Shown: positions 39,009 through 48,030, counted from the stretch's first letter. The stretch is DNA of 64,000 nucleotides from Blautia faecicola (GCF_004123145.1 NZ_SDKC01000001.1:27501-91500), one strand, 5' to 3'. Notes: generated by a model not told the origin, from the sequence alone. Numbers and translations: made by a program.

Positions 39009-40034
39009 GTGACGAAGATCCTGAATTACTTTAACGATACGGAAGGATTTTCACTGACAGGATTTGAAACACTGATCCGCGAACTGAAAAATCAAAGGGT
39101 ACCGGTACAGAATCCGATACCTCCAATGCGGGAGGCTGAGGAACTTCTGACAGTTCCGCTGGTACAGCAGACACCGAAGGTACAGGAGATACCGCCGGTT
39201 CAGCAGGATACGGCATATGATCCGGGAACCACGATGTTGAATGCAGGAGCGGCACCGGCCGGTGGTTATACACAACATTATGTGAATCCGAACCTTACCC
39301 ACAGCCAGAGTTCGATACCGGTATCCGGTGGAAATATTCCAAAAACCTATCCGGGAACAAAACAGGAGGAGTTTGATAATGTGTCACAGCCGGAACAGCA
39401 GAAAGAAGAAGCACCGGTAAAGGAAAAGAAGGGAATTTTCGGAAGAAAAGAAAAAGGAGAGAAACCACAGAAAACAGGACTCTTCGGGAAGAAAGAAAAA
39501 ACCAAGAGTACAGCTGTTTCAAAAGAGGAAACACCGAACAGACCAAAAAGTTTTCATGGGATAGCAATTCCCGGTTCTGATGTGGTTCCACAACAGGAAA
39601 ATACGGCAACAACGGCGACAGCGATTCCGGCGCAGAATGTATCCATTCCGGTTCATGCAGCGCCGATTCAGAATTTTGGTGATACGGTAGATCTGCAATC
39701 CTATACAAATGCCACACAGCACACAGCAGCTCCGGCAGCGATGAAGAATCCGTGTCTGATCCGCAAGGAAACCAGGGAACAGTTCTTTCTGAAAAAAGAG
39801 GTGAACAGGGTAGGGCGAAGCCGTGAAAATGTGGATGTTTATATTACGGATAATACAAGTATCGGACGGGTACATGCGGTCTTATATCTGCGAAACGGCC
39901 GCTTATATGTGGAAGATCAGAACTCCAGAAATGGAACTTTCTTAAATGGGCATCGGGTGATCGGACAAGAAGAACTTGTGCCGGGTGCGAGTCTGCGTCT
40001 GAGCAATGAAGAGTTTAAGATTACATTTTTATAA
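39009..40034 (+). CDS. FHA-domain protein, probably N-terminally truncated
   Basis: The open frame codes 341 residues. It contains a Pro/Gln-rich linker, a basic stretch with repeated GIFGRKEK/GLFGKKEK, and a C-terminal FHA domain at about 262-341 with NRVGRSRENVDVYI, TSIGRVHAVLYL and DQNSRNGTFLNG. The first 30 residues (ILNYFNDTEGFSLTGFETL) resemble the end of the DUF6382 domain that normally precedes such FHA regions. The frame begins at a GTG without an RBS, 6 bases after a stop. It is probably the 3' part of a gene broken by the nearby IS and may not be translated. Confidence 0.65.
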   Translation: MTKILNYFNDTEGFSLTGFETLIRELKNQRVPVQNPIPPMREAEELLTVPLVQQTPKVQEIPPVQQDTAYDPGTTMLNAGAAPAGGYTQHYVNPNLTHSQSSIPVSGGNIPKTYPGTKQEEFDNVSQPEQQKEEAPVKEKKGIFGRKEKGEKPQKTGLFGKKEKTKSTAVSKEETPNRPKSFHGIAIPGSDVVPQQENTATTATAIPAQNVSIPVHAAPIQNFGDTVDLQSYTNATQHTAAPAAMKNPCLIRKETREQFFLKKEVNRVGRSRENVDVYITDNTSIGRVHAVLYLRNGRLYVEDQNSRNGTFLNGHRVIGQEELVPGASLRLSNEEFKITFL

Positions 40035-40049
40035 AGCATAAGCAAGGGA

Positions 40050-40084
40050 GAATGTCACGAAATGTTATGTGACATTCTTTTTTT
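40050..40084 (+). terminator. terminator after the FHA gene
   Basis: GAATGTCAC pairs with GTGACATTC and is followed by seven T. Confidence 0.92.
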
Positions 40085-40209
40085 GTAAAGAATGAAACCT
40101 GTTGGATACAGGAACATTCTCCATCAAAAAGCAACATCACATATTTCTTTTCTATCTCTTGTCCTGTATAGTAAAGACAAAAGCAGAACGATCATCAGGA
40201 GGAAATACC

Positions 40210-42264
40210 ATGGGATATACATATAACAAAAACTATCTGATAAAAGACGATAAACCCTGGTTCCCGGTCATGGGAGAGTTTCACTACAGTCGTTACCGGG
40301 ATGATCTTTGGGAGGAATCATTGCGGAAGATGAAAGCAGGCGGAGTTACGGTAGTTGCCACCTATGCATTCTGGATCCATCATGAGGAAGAGGAAAGCGT
40401 ATATGATTTTACCGGATGCCGGAATGTTGGAAAGTTTCTGGCTATCTGTAAGAAACTGGATCTTCCGGTGTTCCTGCGGATCGGACCATGGTGCCATGGA
40501 GAAGTGCGAAACGGTGGATTTCCGGACTGGCTGCTGGAAAAACAGATCCCGCTTCGCTGCGATGATTCGGCGTATCTTGCGCTGGCGAGACGGTACTGGG
40601 AGGCGCTGTATCAGCAGGTAAAAGGGCAGATGTATGAGGACAGCGGACCGGTCATCGGGATCCAGATTGAAAATGAATATGGTCATGTAGGCGGTCAGAC
40701 CGGAGAAGCCGGTGAGCAGCATATGCGGACCTTACAGAAGATGGCAAAAGAGATTGGCTTTTGCGTGCCATTGTATACAGCGACCGGCTGGGGCGGTGCG
40801 GTGACGGGCGGTATGCTTCCGGTGATGGCGGGGTACTGTGAGGCACCGTGGGACAGCAGGTTGACGGAACTGGAAGCAAATGAGAACTATGTATTCACCG
40901 GAAACCGAAACGATACACTGGTGGCAAATGATCATCATGTTTCGGAACAGCTGACCTTTGATCCGGCAGAATTTCCTTATCTTACGGCAGAACTTGGCGG
41001 CGGACTGCAGCCTACGGAGCACCGAAGACCGGTTCCGGTAGGAACCGATATCGGAGCAATGTCACTGACAAAACTTGGTTCCGGGGTGGCGATGCTTGGG
41101 TACTATATGTATCACGGAGGAACGAATCCCAAAGGAAAATTCTCTACGCTGGAAGAGAGTAAGGCTACAGGATATCCGAATAATGTATCGGTACTGAGTT
41201 ATGATTTCCGTGCACCGATCCGACAGTTCGGGCAGGTCTCAGATACTTATAAAGAGATTAAGCTGCTGGCACTGTTTGCGAAAGACTTTGGACAGGATCT
41301 GGTGACACTTCCGGCGGAAATCGATCTGGTGGGTGTGGACCCGGAAGACATGCACACGCTGCGTCTGTCCTGGCGGCATGATGACGATCATGGGTATGTG
41401 TTCTTTAATAACTATCAGAGAAAACGCCGGATGGATGCGCATAACGGTGTGACACTGGAAGGCAGATGCAAAGAAGCACCGGTGGAGTTTCCGAAGCTGG
41501 ATCTTTTGCCGGGAAGCTATGGATTTTTCCCGTATCATTTCCGGGAAGGAGACGGGGAACTGCTCTCGGCAAATGCAACACCGCTTTGCAGACTGCGGGG
41601 AGAAGACGGAACATCGTGCGTGGTATTTTACGGTGATTGGGATCCTGCATTTGTGTGGAAGGATGAAAAGCATTTTCCGGTGCTTCATCTGGACCGGGAA
41701 CGTGCACTGCAGGCGTGGACAGTGACGCTGGATCGGGAGTATCTGATCCTTTCGGATGACTATGTGTGGGAGGAAGATGGAAAGCTACACATAGAAGGAG
41801 GGAAGGAGACGGTGATCCGGTGTTATCCGAAACTGAAAGATTTTTCGGTTCTTCCGGATGGTTTCGAAGCGTGTGGTCTGGATCACGAGTTTACCCTGTA
41901 TCGGAGAAGAGAAAAAGCGGAGGATACCAGGGTAACCGTGACAGAAGGAACTGTTGGCGAGGATTCACGGATCTACAACCTGAAAATAACTTCACCGGAA
42001 ACCTGGCGAGATACGATACTCTCTCTGGACTTCGGCGGAGACAAAATAGAGATTTTCCGGGATGGCGAGATGCTCACCGACAGCTACTACACCGGCGAGC
42101 CGGTACAGATCAGCCTGCGCTACTTTGATTTCCCACAAGAATTGCAGGTAAAGATCTACCCCCTGAAAGAAGACGCCCCAAGATTCCTGGAACGCTGGCC
42201 ACAGATGAAAGACGGGTGTGCGTGTGAGTTGTATGGAGTTGGAGTGAAGAATCTGGTGTGGTAA
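40210..42264 (+). CDS. beta-galactosidase, glycoside hydrolase family 35
   Basis: A 684-residue GH35 enzyme. The barrel opens with FPVMGEFHYSRY. The acid/base is Glu156 in IQIENEYGH and the nucleophile Glu261 in YLTAELGGG. Beta-sandwich domains follow from about residue 400. ATG 40210 follows CAGGAGGAAATACC; a longer in-frame reading from 40102 crosses the intergenic region and is rejected. There is no signal peptide. GH35 removes beta-galactose from side chains such as arabinogalactan or pectic galactan, which fits the neighbouring LacI-controlled hydrolase. It ends at a strong terminator. Confidence 0.92.
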   Translation: MGYTYNKNYLIKDDKPWFPVMGEFHYSRYRDDLWEESLRKMKAGGVTVVATYAFWIHHEEEESVYDFTGCRNVGKFLAICKKLDLPVFLRIGPWCHGEVRNGGFPDWLLEKQIPLRCDDSAYLALARRYWEALYQQVKGQMYEDSGPVIGIQIENEYGHVGGQTGEAGEQHMRTLQKMAKEIGFCVPLYTATGWGGAVTGGMLPVMAGYCEAPWDSRLTELEANENYVFTGNRNDTLVANDHHVSEQLTFDPAEFPYLTAELGGGLQPTEHRRPVPVGTDIGAMSLTKLGSGVAMLGYYMYHGGTNPKGKFSTLEESKATGYPNNVSVLSYDFRAPIRQFGQVSDTYKEIKLLALFAKDFGQDLVTLPAEIDLVGVDPEDMHTLRLSWRHDDDHGYVFFNNYQRKRRMDAHNGVTLEGRCKEAPVEFPKLDLLPGSYGFFPYHFREGDGELLSANATPLCRLRGEDGTSCVVFYGDWDPAFVWKDEKHFPVLHLDRERALQAWTVTLDREYLILSDDYVWEEDGKLHIEGGKETVIRCYPKLKDFSVLPDGFEACGLDHEFTLYRRREKAEDTRVTVTEGTVGEDSRIYNLKITSPETWRDTILSLDFGGDKIEIFRDGEMLTDSYYTGEPVQISLRYFDFPQELQVKIYPLKEDAPRFLERWPQMKDGCACELYGVGVKNLVW

Positions 42265-42286
42265 ATGTAAAGATGTAAACTGAAAA

Positions 42287-42333
42287 AAAGGAAAGTTGTT
42301 GATAATATTCTTGTGGCACAACTTTCCTTTTTT
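42287..42333 (+). terminator. terminator after GH35
   Basis: AAAGGAAAGTTGT pairs with ACAACTTTCCTTT, followed by a T-run. Confidence 0.9.
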
Positions 42334-42340
42334 GTTACAG

Positions 42341-42377
42341 TGCATATCAATAATTGGTCCAGTGGACCAATTTTGAT
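42341..42377 (+). promoter_or_regulatory. palindromic operator, copy 2
   Basis: Perfect 10-bp arms AATTGGTCCA and TGGACCAATT flank a central G at 42352-42372, inside TGCATATCAAT...TTTGATTAT. It matches copy 1 at 13042-13078. The core ends 15 bases before the -35 element of the LacI gene, a position typical of an activator or of a repressor that blocks polymerase entry. Confidence 0.75.
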
Positions 42378-42387
42378 TATTATATCC

Positions 42388-42439
42388 TTGCACAGAAAAC
42401 AGATTTGAGATAAAATGTTTAAAAGGTTTAAAATAAACC
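42388..42439 (+). promoter_or_regulatory. promoter and candidate auto-operator of the LacI gene
   Basis: TTGCAC at 42388-42393, a 17-base spacer and TAAAAT at 42411-42416 form the promoter. GGTTTA-AAA-TAAACC at 42425-42439 is a perfect palindrome near the expected transcription start. A related sequence (GTTTA...TAAAC at 43719-43733) overlaps the -10 of the next gene, so both may be bound by the LacI-family protein encoded between them. Confidence 0.6.
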
Positions 42440-42492
42440 GTTGTCAACTGAACTATAAAAACCGTTGTGATGAACAGACAGGGGGCTTCTAC

Positions 42493-43530
42493 ATGAATGT
42501 AAAATCCATAGATATCGCCAGGGCACTTGGCATCTCTAAATCCACTGTATCTCTGGCATTGAATGGAAAACCGGGCGTGAGTGAACAGACACGGCAGGAA
42601 GTCCTCGCATGTAAGAAACAGCTGGAAGAGCATGGGGTAGTGCCGCCGGGAATGTTTTCGAGACAGCCGGAACAAAGAAAAAGACAGCAGATCAAGATTG
42701 TCAAAATTACAAATGGAATGAAAAATATACAGGGAGCTGAGCTGGATCTCTGGACAGATGTGAATCAGGTATTTGAGAAAAATCTGCAAGCAAATGGATA
42801 TTCGCTTGGATTACTGTATGCAGATTTCAGGGAGGAAGATCAGTCCCGCATGATTGCCGAATGTAATGCGGATGATGTGGCGGGTGTAATTATTTTCGGA
42901 ACGGAATTAAAACAGGAAAACAGTCCGTTGCTTGACGGAATCCGAAAACCGTTGGTGATTTACGATGCGGCGCCGGACATTGAAAAATATCCGGTGATTC
43001 TGATCGATAACCGTCAGGGAGTAGAACTTGCAGTGAACGAACTTCTAGCGAAAGGAAATACAGATATTCAGTATCTGTGTAATCCATTACCGATGTATAA
43101 TTATCTGAGCCGGCGCAGAGGTTTTCAGGAAATTATGAAACAGAAGGGGCTGGGAGATGCTTCTGATCGTATCATCAATACGGGAAGCAGTATAGAAGAA
43201 GTTCATCAGATGATGCGAGAGTATCTAAAAACAGCAAAGCTGCCTCAGGCATATATTATGGAGAGTTATCATGTTTCCATGGGAACGATTATGGCAATGA
43301 ATGAATTGAATATTCGTATTCCGGAAGATGTGAGTCTGATCGGTATTGATGCTCTGCCAAGTTTTCTCACCGGAGGCATTGATATGACAAGTATCCGTGT
43401 CCCCCATACAGAAAGAGCATACTGGGCAATACAGTTGTTACTGAAGGAAATAGAACACCCGGTAAAAGAAAAATGTAAGTTGTATACAAATTGTGTGTTT
43501 GTAGATGGTGAAACAGTTAAGAAAAGATAA
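42493..43530 (+). CDS. LacI-family transcriptional regulator
   Basis: A 345-residue repressor. The N-terminal helix-turn-helix (residues 4-24, SIDIARALGISKSTVSLALNG) and hinge are followed by a periplasmic-binding-like sensor domain with VIIFGTE, PVILIDNRQG and DVSLIGIDALPS. ATG 42493 lies after GGGGG; an in-frame codon at 42415 overlaps the promoter and is rejected. It probably controls itself and the hydrolase gene at 43780 through GGTTTA-type sites. The inducing sugar is unknown. Confidence 0.9.
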   Translation: MNVKSIDIARALGISKSTVSLALNGKPGVSEQTRQEVLACKKQLEEHGVVPPGMFSRQPEQRKRQQIKIVKITNGMKNIQGAELDLWTDVNQVFEKNLQANGYSLGLLYADFREEDQSRMIAECNADDVAGVIIFGTELKQENSPLLDGIRKPLVIYDAAPDIEKYPVILIDNRQGVELAVNELLAKGNTDIQYLCNPLPMYNYLSRRRGFQEIMKQKGLGDASDRIINTGSSIEEVHQMMREYLKTAKLPQAYIMESYHVSMGTIMAMNELNIRIPEDVSLIGIDALPSFLTGGIDMTSIRVPHTERAYWAIQLLLKEIEHPVKEKCKLYTNCVFVDGETVKKR

Positions 43531-43539
43531 AAGAGAACA

Positions 43540-43588
43540 GTAAGTGAAAAAGTTCGGATTCCGTGTGGGAAGCTGAACTTTTTTCTTA
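43540..43588 (+). terminator. terminator after the LacI gene
   Basis: AAAAAGTTC pairs with GAACTTTTTT, with GTAAG/CTTAC extending the stem. The last bases overlap the palindromic repeat that follows. Confidence 0.75.
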
Positions 43589-43657
43589 CTTTACAGGAAA
43601 GCAATTTCCTGTAAAGTAAGAAACGCTCCGCGAGGATGTACCGAGGCACGTTCTTAG
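43585..43657 (+). repeat. dispersed palindromic repeat, copy A
   Basis: CTTACTTTACAGGAAA and TTTCCTGTAAAGTAAG flank a GCAA loop (43585-43620), followed by AACGCTCCGCGAGGATG and ACCGAGGCAC. The same module occurs at 61343-61470, where the loop is TTGC, the reverse complement. It looks like a small non-autonomous mobile or REP-like element. Confidence 0.8.
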
Positions 43658-43698
43658 TTCTATGGACAATGAGCAAAGACATATATTTACAGAAAAAG

Positions 43699-43733
43699 TT
43701 GAAAATAAAAATGAAAAGGTTTAAAATATAAAC
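43699..43733 (+). promoter_or_regulatory. promoter with LacI-type site before the apiosidase-like gene
   Basis: TTGAAA at 43699-43704, a 17-base spacer and TAAAAT at 43722-43727. GGTTTAAAATATAAAC overlaps the -10 and resembles the palindrome before the LacI gene. Confidence 0.6.
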
Positions 43734-43779
43734 AAAAAATAAATAAAATAAACATAAATTTAAATAAAAGAGAAAGAAT

Positions 43780-45324
43780 ATGAGAAGATACAATTATGAA
43801 AAACAGGTGGAAAAATGGGATGTTCTGGAAGTGACCGCAGACGGTCATTCCGACAAAAATCCATTTGTAGATTATAAGATTCACGGAACCTTTACCGGAA
43901 AACATGAGACAGTGACCGTGGACGGATTCTATGACGGGGAAGGCGTATACAAAGTAAGATTTATGCCGTCTTTTGCGGAATCGTATACATTTGAAGTGAC
44001 AGGAAGTGCGGTAGACGGGGAAGTTCTGACCGGAGAGTTTCAGGTAACACCGGCGGGCGAGGGAAACCACGGATCGATTCGCGTGGCAAATACCTATCAT
44101 TTTGCCTACGAAGACGGAACGCCTTATTATTCCATCGGCACAACCTGTTATGTGTGGGAGTTACAGTCGGACGAACTGATCGCACAGACGCTGGAAACAC
44201 TGAAAAACAGTGCGTTTAACAAGATTCGTTTCTGCGTGTTCCCGAAACATTATGATTACAACCTGGGGGAACCGCGCTCTTATCCATATGAAGGAACACC
44301 GATGGATTCGAGTGTGCTGACCAAAGAAAACTTTCTGGAATATACCGGAAAGACCGAAGGTAATCACTGGGATTTTGAGAGATTCAATCCGGCACATTTT
44401 CAGCATATTGAAAAATGCATCCTGGCGCTGCGTGACCTTGGCATCGAGGCGGATCTGATTGTGATGCATCCGTATGACCGCTGGGGATTTTCCCAGATGA
44501 CGAAAGAGCAGGATGACCTGTACTGGAAATACGTGATTGCGCGTTTCTGTGCATACCGAAACATCTGGTGGGCACTGGCAAATGAATATGATCTGTTCCC
44601 GAAAAAAACAGTGGAAGACTGGGAGCGTTACGCAAAGATCATCTGTGAGAAAGATCCATACAATCATCTGCGTTCCATCCACAACTGTATCCCGTTCTAC
44701 GATCACAGCAGACCGTGGATCACACACTGCAGTATCCAGAGACAGGATCTGTACAAATCTTCCGAGTATGTCAACGAGTGGAGAGAACGGTACAAAAAAC
44801 CGATCGTACTGGATGAAATCGCATACGAAGGAAATATCCAGCACGGCTGGGGAAATATTTCTCCACAGGAAATGGTGAGACGTTTCTGGGAAGCTGTCTG
44901 CAGGGGTGCTTATCCGGGACATGGGGAAACGTATATGAATGAAAATGACATTCTCTGGTGGTCTCACGGCGGTGTGCTTCACGGAGAGAGTCACAAACGG
45001 TTTGCTTTCCTGCATAAGATCATGTGTGAGACACCGGGAATCGGTCTCTGCCCGTATGAAAAATGTGGCTGGGATGAGGTTTGCGGAACGCCGGAGGAGA
45101 GCACACAGAAACAGAGTCCGGTGAAAGATTATTATCTGTTCTATTACAGCTTCATGCGTCCGTCTTTCCGGGAATATCATTTTGATGATGAGAGCAAATT
45201 CCAGGTCAATGTCATTGATACCTGGAACATGACGATTGAAGACCGCGGAGTATTCAGTGGCAAGTTTAAAGTGGAACTGCCGGGAAGAGAGTATATGGCG
45301 GTACAGATTAAACGGATGAAATAA
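43780..45324 (+). CDS. apiosidase-like glycoside hydrolase (DUF5060/DUF4038/DUF5605 type)
   Basis: A 514-residue protein. The N-terminal beta-sandwich (about 1-95, DUF5060-like) precedes a TIM barrel at about 100-430 and a C-terminal beta domain (DUF5605-like). Glu269 in WWALANEYD and Glu346 in IVLDEIAYEG sit at the acid/base and nucleophile positions of clan GH-A. The barrel resembles the DUF4038/GH140 apiosidase group that acts on apiose in rhamnogalacturonan II. The real sugar is not certain. No signal peptide is present. The gene follows the LacI regulator and a promoter with a LacI-type site. Confidence 0.8.
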   Translation: MRRYNYEKQVEKWDVLEVTADGHSDKNPFVDYKIHGTFTGKHETVTVDGFYDGEGVYKVRFMPSFAESYTFEVTGSAVDGEVLTGEFQVTPAGEGNHGSIRVANTYHFAYEDGTPYYSIGTTCYVWELQSDELIAQTLETLKNSAFNKIRFCVFPKHYDYNLGEPRSYPYEGTPMDSSVLTKENFLEYTGKTEGNHWDFERFNPAHFQHIEKCILALRDLGIEADLIVMHPYDRWGFSQMTKEQDDLYWKYVIARFCAYRNIWWALANEYDLFPKKTVEDWERYAKIICEKDPYNHLRSIHNCIPFYDHSRPWITHCSIQRQDLYKSSEYVNEWRERYKKPIVLDEIAYEGNIQHGWGNISPQEMVRRFWEAVCRGAYPGHGETYMNENDILWWSHGGVLHGESHKRFAFLHKIMCETPGIGLCPYEKCGWDEVCGTPEESTQKQSPVKDYYLFYYSFMRPSFREYHFDDESKFQVNVIDTWNMTIEDRGVFSGKFKVELPGREYMAVQIKRMK

Positions 45325-45337
45325 AGAAAATATAATG

Positions 45338-45388
45338 CAAAAAGAAGAACATTGCGGACTGGTATCGGTCGCAATGTTCTTCTTTTTG
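45338..45388 (+). terminator. terminator after the apiosidase-like gene
   Basis: AAGAAGAACATTGCG pairs with CGCAATGTTCTTCTT, followed by a short T-run. The A-run before it allows action on the opposite strand too. Confidence 0.88.
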
Positions 45389-45420
45389 CATGGTATATCA
45401 ATATTTGTATGGTTCTTGAT

Positions 45421-45466
45421 GACAGTGTGAAATATATGGAAAACTTGGAACAGGTTTCACGCTGTC
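45421..45466. other. inverted repeat between convergent genes
   Basis: GACAGTGTGAAA at 45421-45432 pairs with TTTCACGCTGTC at 45455-45466. It lies just past the end of the minus-strand GH78 gene and may mark the 3' end of its mRNA, though it lacks a T-run. Confidence 0.5.
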
Positions 45467-45493
45467 ATGATAGAAATCTCTGCTGTTTGTGTA

Positions 45494-47764
45494 TCAGGAA
45501 AGCACATAATCCCCGCCTGTATATTCCCGTTCGATTCCGTCCGGGCAGGTTACGATTGCGCGGGTCTGTTCCGGAACGTGGAATTTCAGCGTATATCCAT
45601 GCTTGGCAGAAGCGTCCTTCTCCCAGCGGCAGGTAATCGTTCCGTACGGGCACTTGTGGGAAACTTCCGCAAATGTCAGCTGTTCGCCGATGACAGGTGC
45701 CAGACGGAAGGTTTTATATCCCGGTTCCACCATCGAGAGTCCGCCGATGCAGGTGTAGAGCCAGTTTCCGACAGCGCCGTAGGCATAGTGGTTAAAGGAT
45801 ACCATATCCTGCGGACCGTCATCGGACTGGTTGATCGTACCGTCCGGAAGCAGGGAGTCCCAACGTTCCCAGGAGGAGGTAGCGCCGCACTGGATCGGAT
45901 AGAGCCATGACGGGCAGGTATCCTGGAATAAGAGGTCGTAGGCTTCCTGTACCATTCCCTCATCGGAAAGAGCGGCGAGAAGTTCTGCGGTTCCGACAAA
46001 TCCGGTTCCCAGATGATTGCCACGTGCGCGGATATCGTCCAGCAGATCACGTAGCGCACGCGGACGCTGTTCCGGGAGCAGCAGATCAAAACGAAGCGTA
46101 AGTGCATAGATACTCTGGAAACCGTCGGTGATATGTCCGTCCGGTTCGACAAAAGTATCGCGGAACGCCTGGCAGACCGTGTGGAAAAGTGCGTCATAGG
46201 CGGCGGCATCTTCTGTTTTTCCGAGAATGGCAGCAGCTTTGCTCACAATCTGTGCAGAATGTGCGTAGTATGCGGTGGAAGTCCATTTTGCACAGTCTAT
46301 CCAGTCGTTGATGTCTTTGCCCGGAGCCAGCCAGTCGCCGAGCTGCATGCCGTGTTTCCAGATGTAGCGGGGGCTGTCTTCTTCTACGATATCTGCCAGC
46401 TGTTTTTCCGTTTCCACCCATGCTTTCATACTCTCATACTGCTGTTCCAGAATCGAGACATCTCCGGAAGATTGGTACACTGCCCACGGAACAAGTGTTG
46501 CGGCGTCACCCCAGAGGGCATCACACTGATCAAAATTCTGTGCCCAGAAATCAGAAGTACGGTCATTGATAAAGTTGTTGCTCGGACAGATCCACGGTAC
46601 TACGCCGACTTCTTTCTGAACGATCGCAAGGTCCGCCAGCCATTTTTTCATAAAGGTTGTAATATTCATGTTAAATGCAGCAGTTGGCGCAAATGCGGCA
46701 ATATCGCCGGTCCATCCGCAGCGCTCATCTCTCTGCGGGCAGTCCGTCGGGATATCGACGAAGTTTGCTTTCAGACTGGTGACGATGTTGCGCTGTAACT
46801 GATTAATCCGCTCGTCCGAACAGTGGAAGGAACCGATGCTTTCCATATCGGAATACATTTCGTAGGCACAGATATTTTCTTCAGATACCTCCATACCCTC
46901 CACGGAAATATACTGAAATCCCATATAGCAGAATTCCGGCAGATACTCGTTGACACCCTCTTTGCAGATGTAGGTAAGTGTCTGTTTTGCGGTACGCAGG
47001 TTGCCAGTGTACAGTTTGTCGTTCTGGATCAGTTCCCCGTGACGGATGACGACTTTCTGTCCTTCCTTCGCGGTAAATGGTCCGATCTTTACGATACCTG
47101 CCATATTTCTGCCAAAATCAATAAGGGTAATGCCGTCCCGATCCTGAAAGATCCGTTTTGGTTTCACCTGCTCATGCAGCCTGACCGGAACGCCCTGTAT
47201 CGGAACAAGCGCAGGCGGAACCGTGCCGGTATATTCCGTGGCATTTACAAAAGAAGCGTTGTCTATATTTATACGGGCATCGTATTCTTCACCGTCAAAG
47301 AAGCTGGCGTGTCTGCGCGGACCATCCGTGGTCACCTCAAAAGAAGCATCAGTTCCGATGATCTGCTCGCTGCCGTCGGAAAGCGTGAGATGCAGCTCTG
47401 CCAGGAGCGCACGTTTCTCTCCGTAGCAGTTTTCGTTGTTACAAAGCCCCAGCCGACCGGTATACCAGCCATCGGCAAGTTCGGCCGTCAGAACAAAGCT
47501 GTTTTTCCCTTTCAGAAGAGAAGACACATCGTATTTCTGATATTGCAGCCGGTTATTGTACTCCGTATACCCCGGAGCAAAGTAGGAATCAGAGACTTTT
47601 TCCTGATCCAGAAAAATACTGTATATCCCCAGTGCAGTTGCATAGATCATTGCGTGTTCAACATTTTCAGGTAATGTAACCTGTTTGCGGAAAAAATAAG
47701 GAGCGACTTCACTGTCCCTGTCAACAGCCGCCGGCCCGGTAATCCATTTTGCAGAAAAATCCAT
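45494..47764 (-). CDS. alpha-L-rhamnosidase, glycoside hydrolase family 78 (2)
   Basis: A 756-residue GH78 enzyme on the minus strand. It has the N-terminal beta domains, then DIPTDCPQRDERCGWTGD at about 337-354 (Glu347 as likely acid). SSWERWDSLLPDGTINQ and FNHYAYGAVGNWLY lie in the barrel, and a C-terminal beta domain ends the protein. No signal peptide is present. The ATG at 47764 follows GGGAGGG. Of the plus-strand genes before it and the esterase remnant after it, none is co-oriented. With the first GH78 and rhaM it suggests active use of rhamnosylated plant compounds. Confidence 0.92.
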   Translation of the reverse strand: MDFSAKWITGPAAVDRDSEVAPYFFRKQVTLPENVEHAMIYATALGIYSIFLDQEKVSDSYFAPGYTEYNNRLQYQKYDVSSLLKGKNSFVLTAELADGWYTGRLGLCNNENCYGEKRALLAELHLTLSDGSEQIIGTDASFEVTTDGPRRHASFFDGEEYDARINIDNASFVNATEYTGTVPPALVPIQGVPVRLHEQVKPKRIFQDRDGITLIDFGRNMAGIVKIGPFTAKEGQKVVIRHGELIQNDKLYTGNLRTAKQTLTYICKEGVNEYLPEFCYMGFQYISVEGMEVSEENICAYEMYSDMESIGSFHCSDERINQLQRNIVTSLKANFVDIPTDCPQRDERCGWTGDIAAFAPTAAFNMNITTFMKKWLADLAIVQKEVGVVPWICPSNNFINDRTSDFWAQNFDQCDALWGDAATLVPWAVYQSSGDVSILEQQYESMKAWVETEKQLADIVEEDSPRYIWKHGMQLGDWLAPGKDINDWIDCAKWTSTAYYAHSAQIVSKAAAILGKTEDAAAYDALFHTVCQAFRDTFVEPDGHITDGFQSIYALTLRFDLLLPEQRPRALRDLLDDIRARGNHLGTGFVGTAELLAALSDEGMVQEAYDLLFQDTCPSWLYPIQCGATSSWERWDSLLPDGTINQSDDGPQDMVSFNHYAYGAVGNWLYTCIGGLSMVEPGYKTFRLAPVIGEQLTFAEVSHKCPYGTITCRWEKDASAKHGYTLKFHVPEQTRAIVTCPDGIEREYTGGDYVLS

Positions 47765-47959
47765 AGTAAAAACCCTCCCAAATCTGCGTTTGTGTGTAAT
47801 GTTACTGTCTTTATTATTTTACCAAGAGGAAGGAGCATCGGCTAGTGTCAAGTGCAGAAATTTGTCACTTTTCTAAAACGGAAATAACGGCAAAGTGTTC
47901 GCAGACAAAAATGGTAAACCAAGATATTATGTGAAAAAGCATTATATTTCAAATCTAAG

Positions 47960-48030
47960 GAATTCAAATTATCAAGTCTAAATCCATTCAATTCCATTCA
48001 GGAAATCTCAATGCTTTTCCAAAAATCAAA
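47960..48030 (+). repeat. leader sequence shared with the Rpn locus
   Basis: ATTCAAATTATCA, AAATCTCAATGCTTTT and CCAAAAATCA occur in the same order as upstream of the Rpn gene (22163-22243), with a small internal gap. No Rpn gene follows here. The sequence runs directly into a carboxylesterase fragment. Confidence 0.55.
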
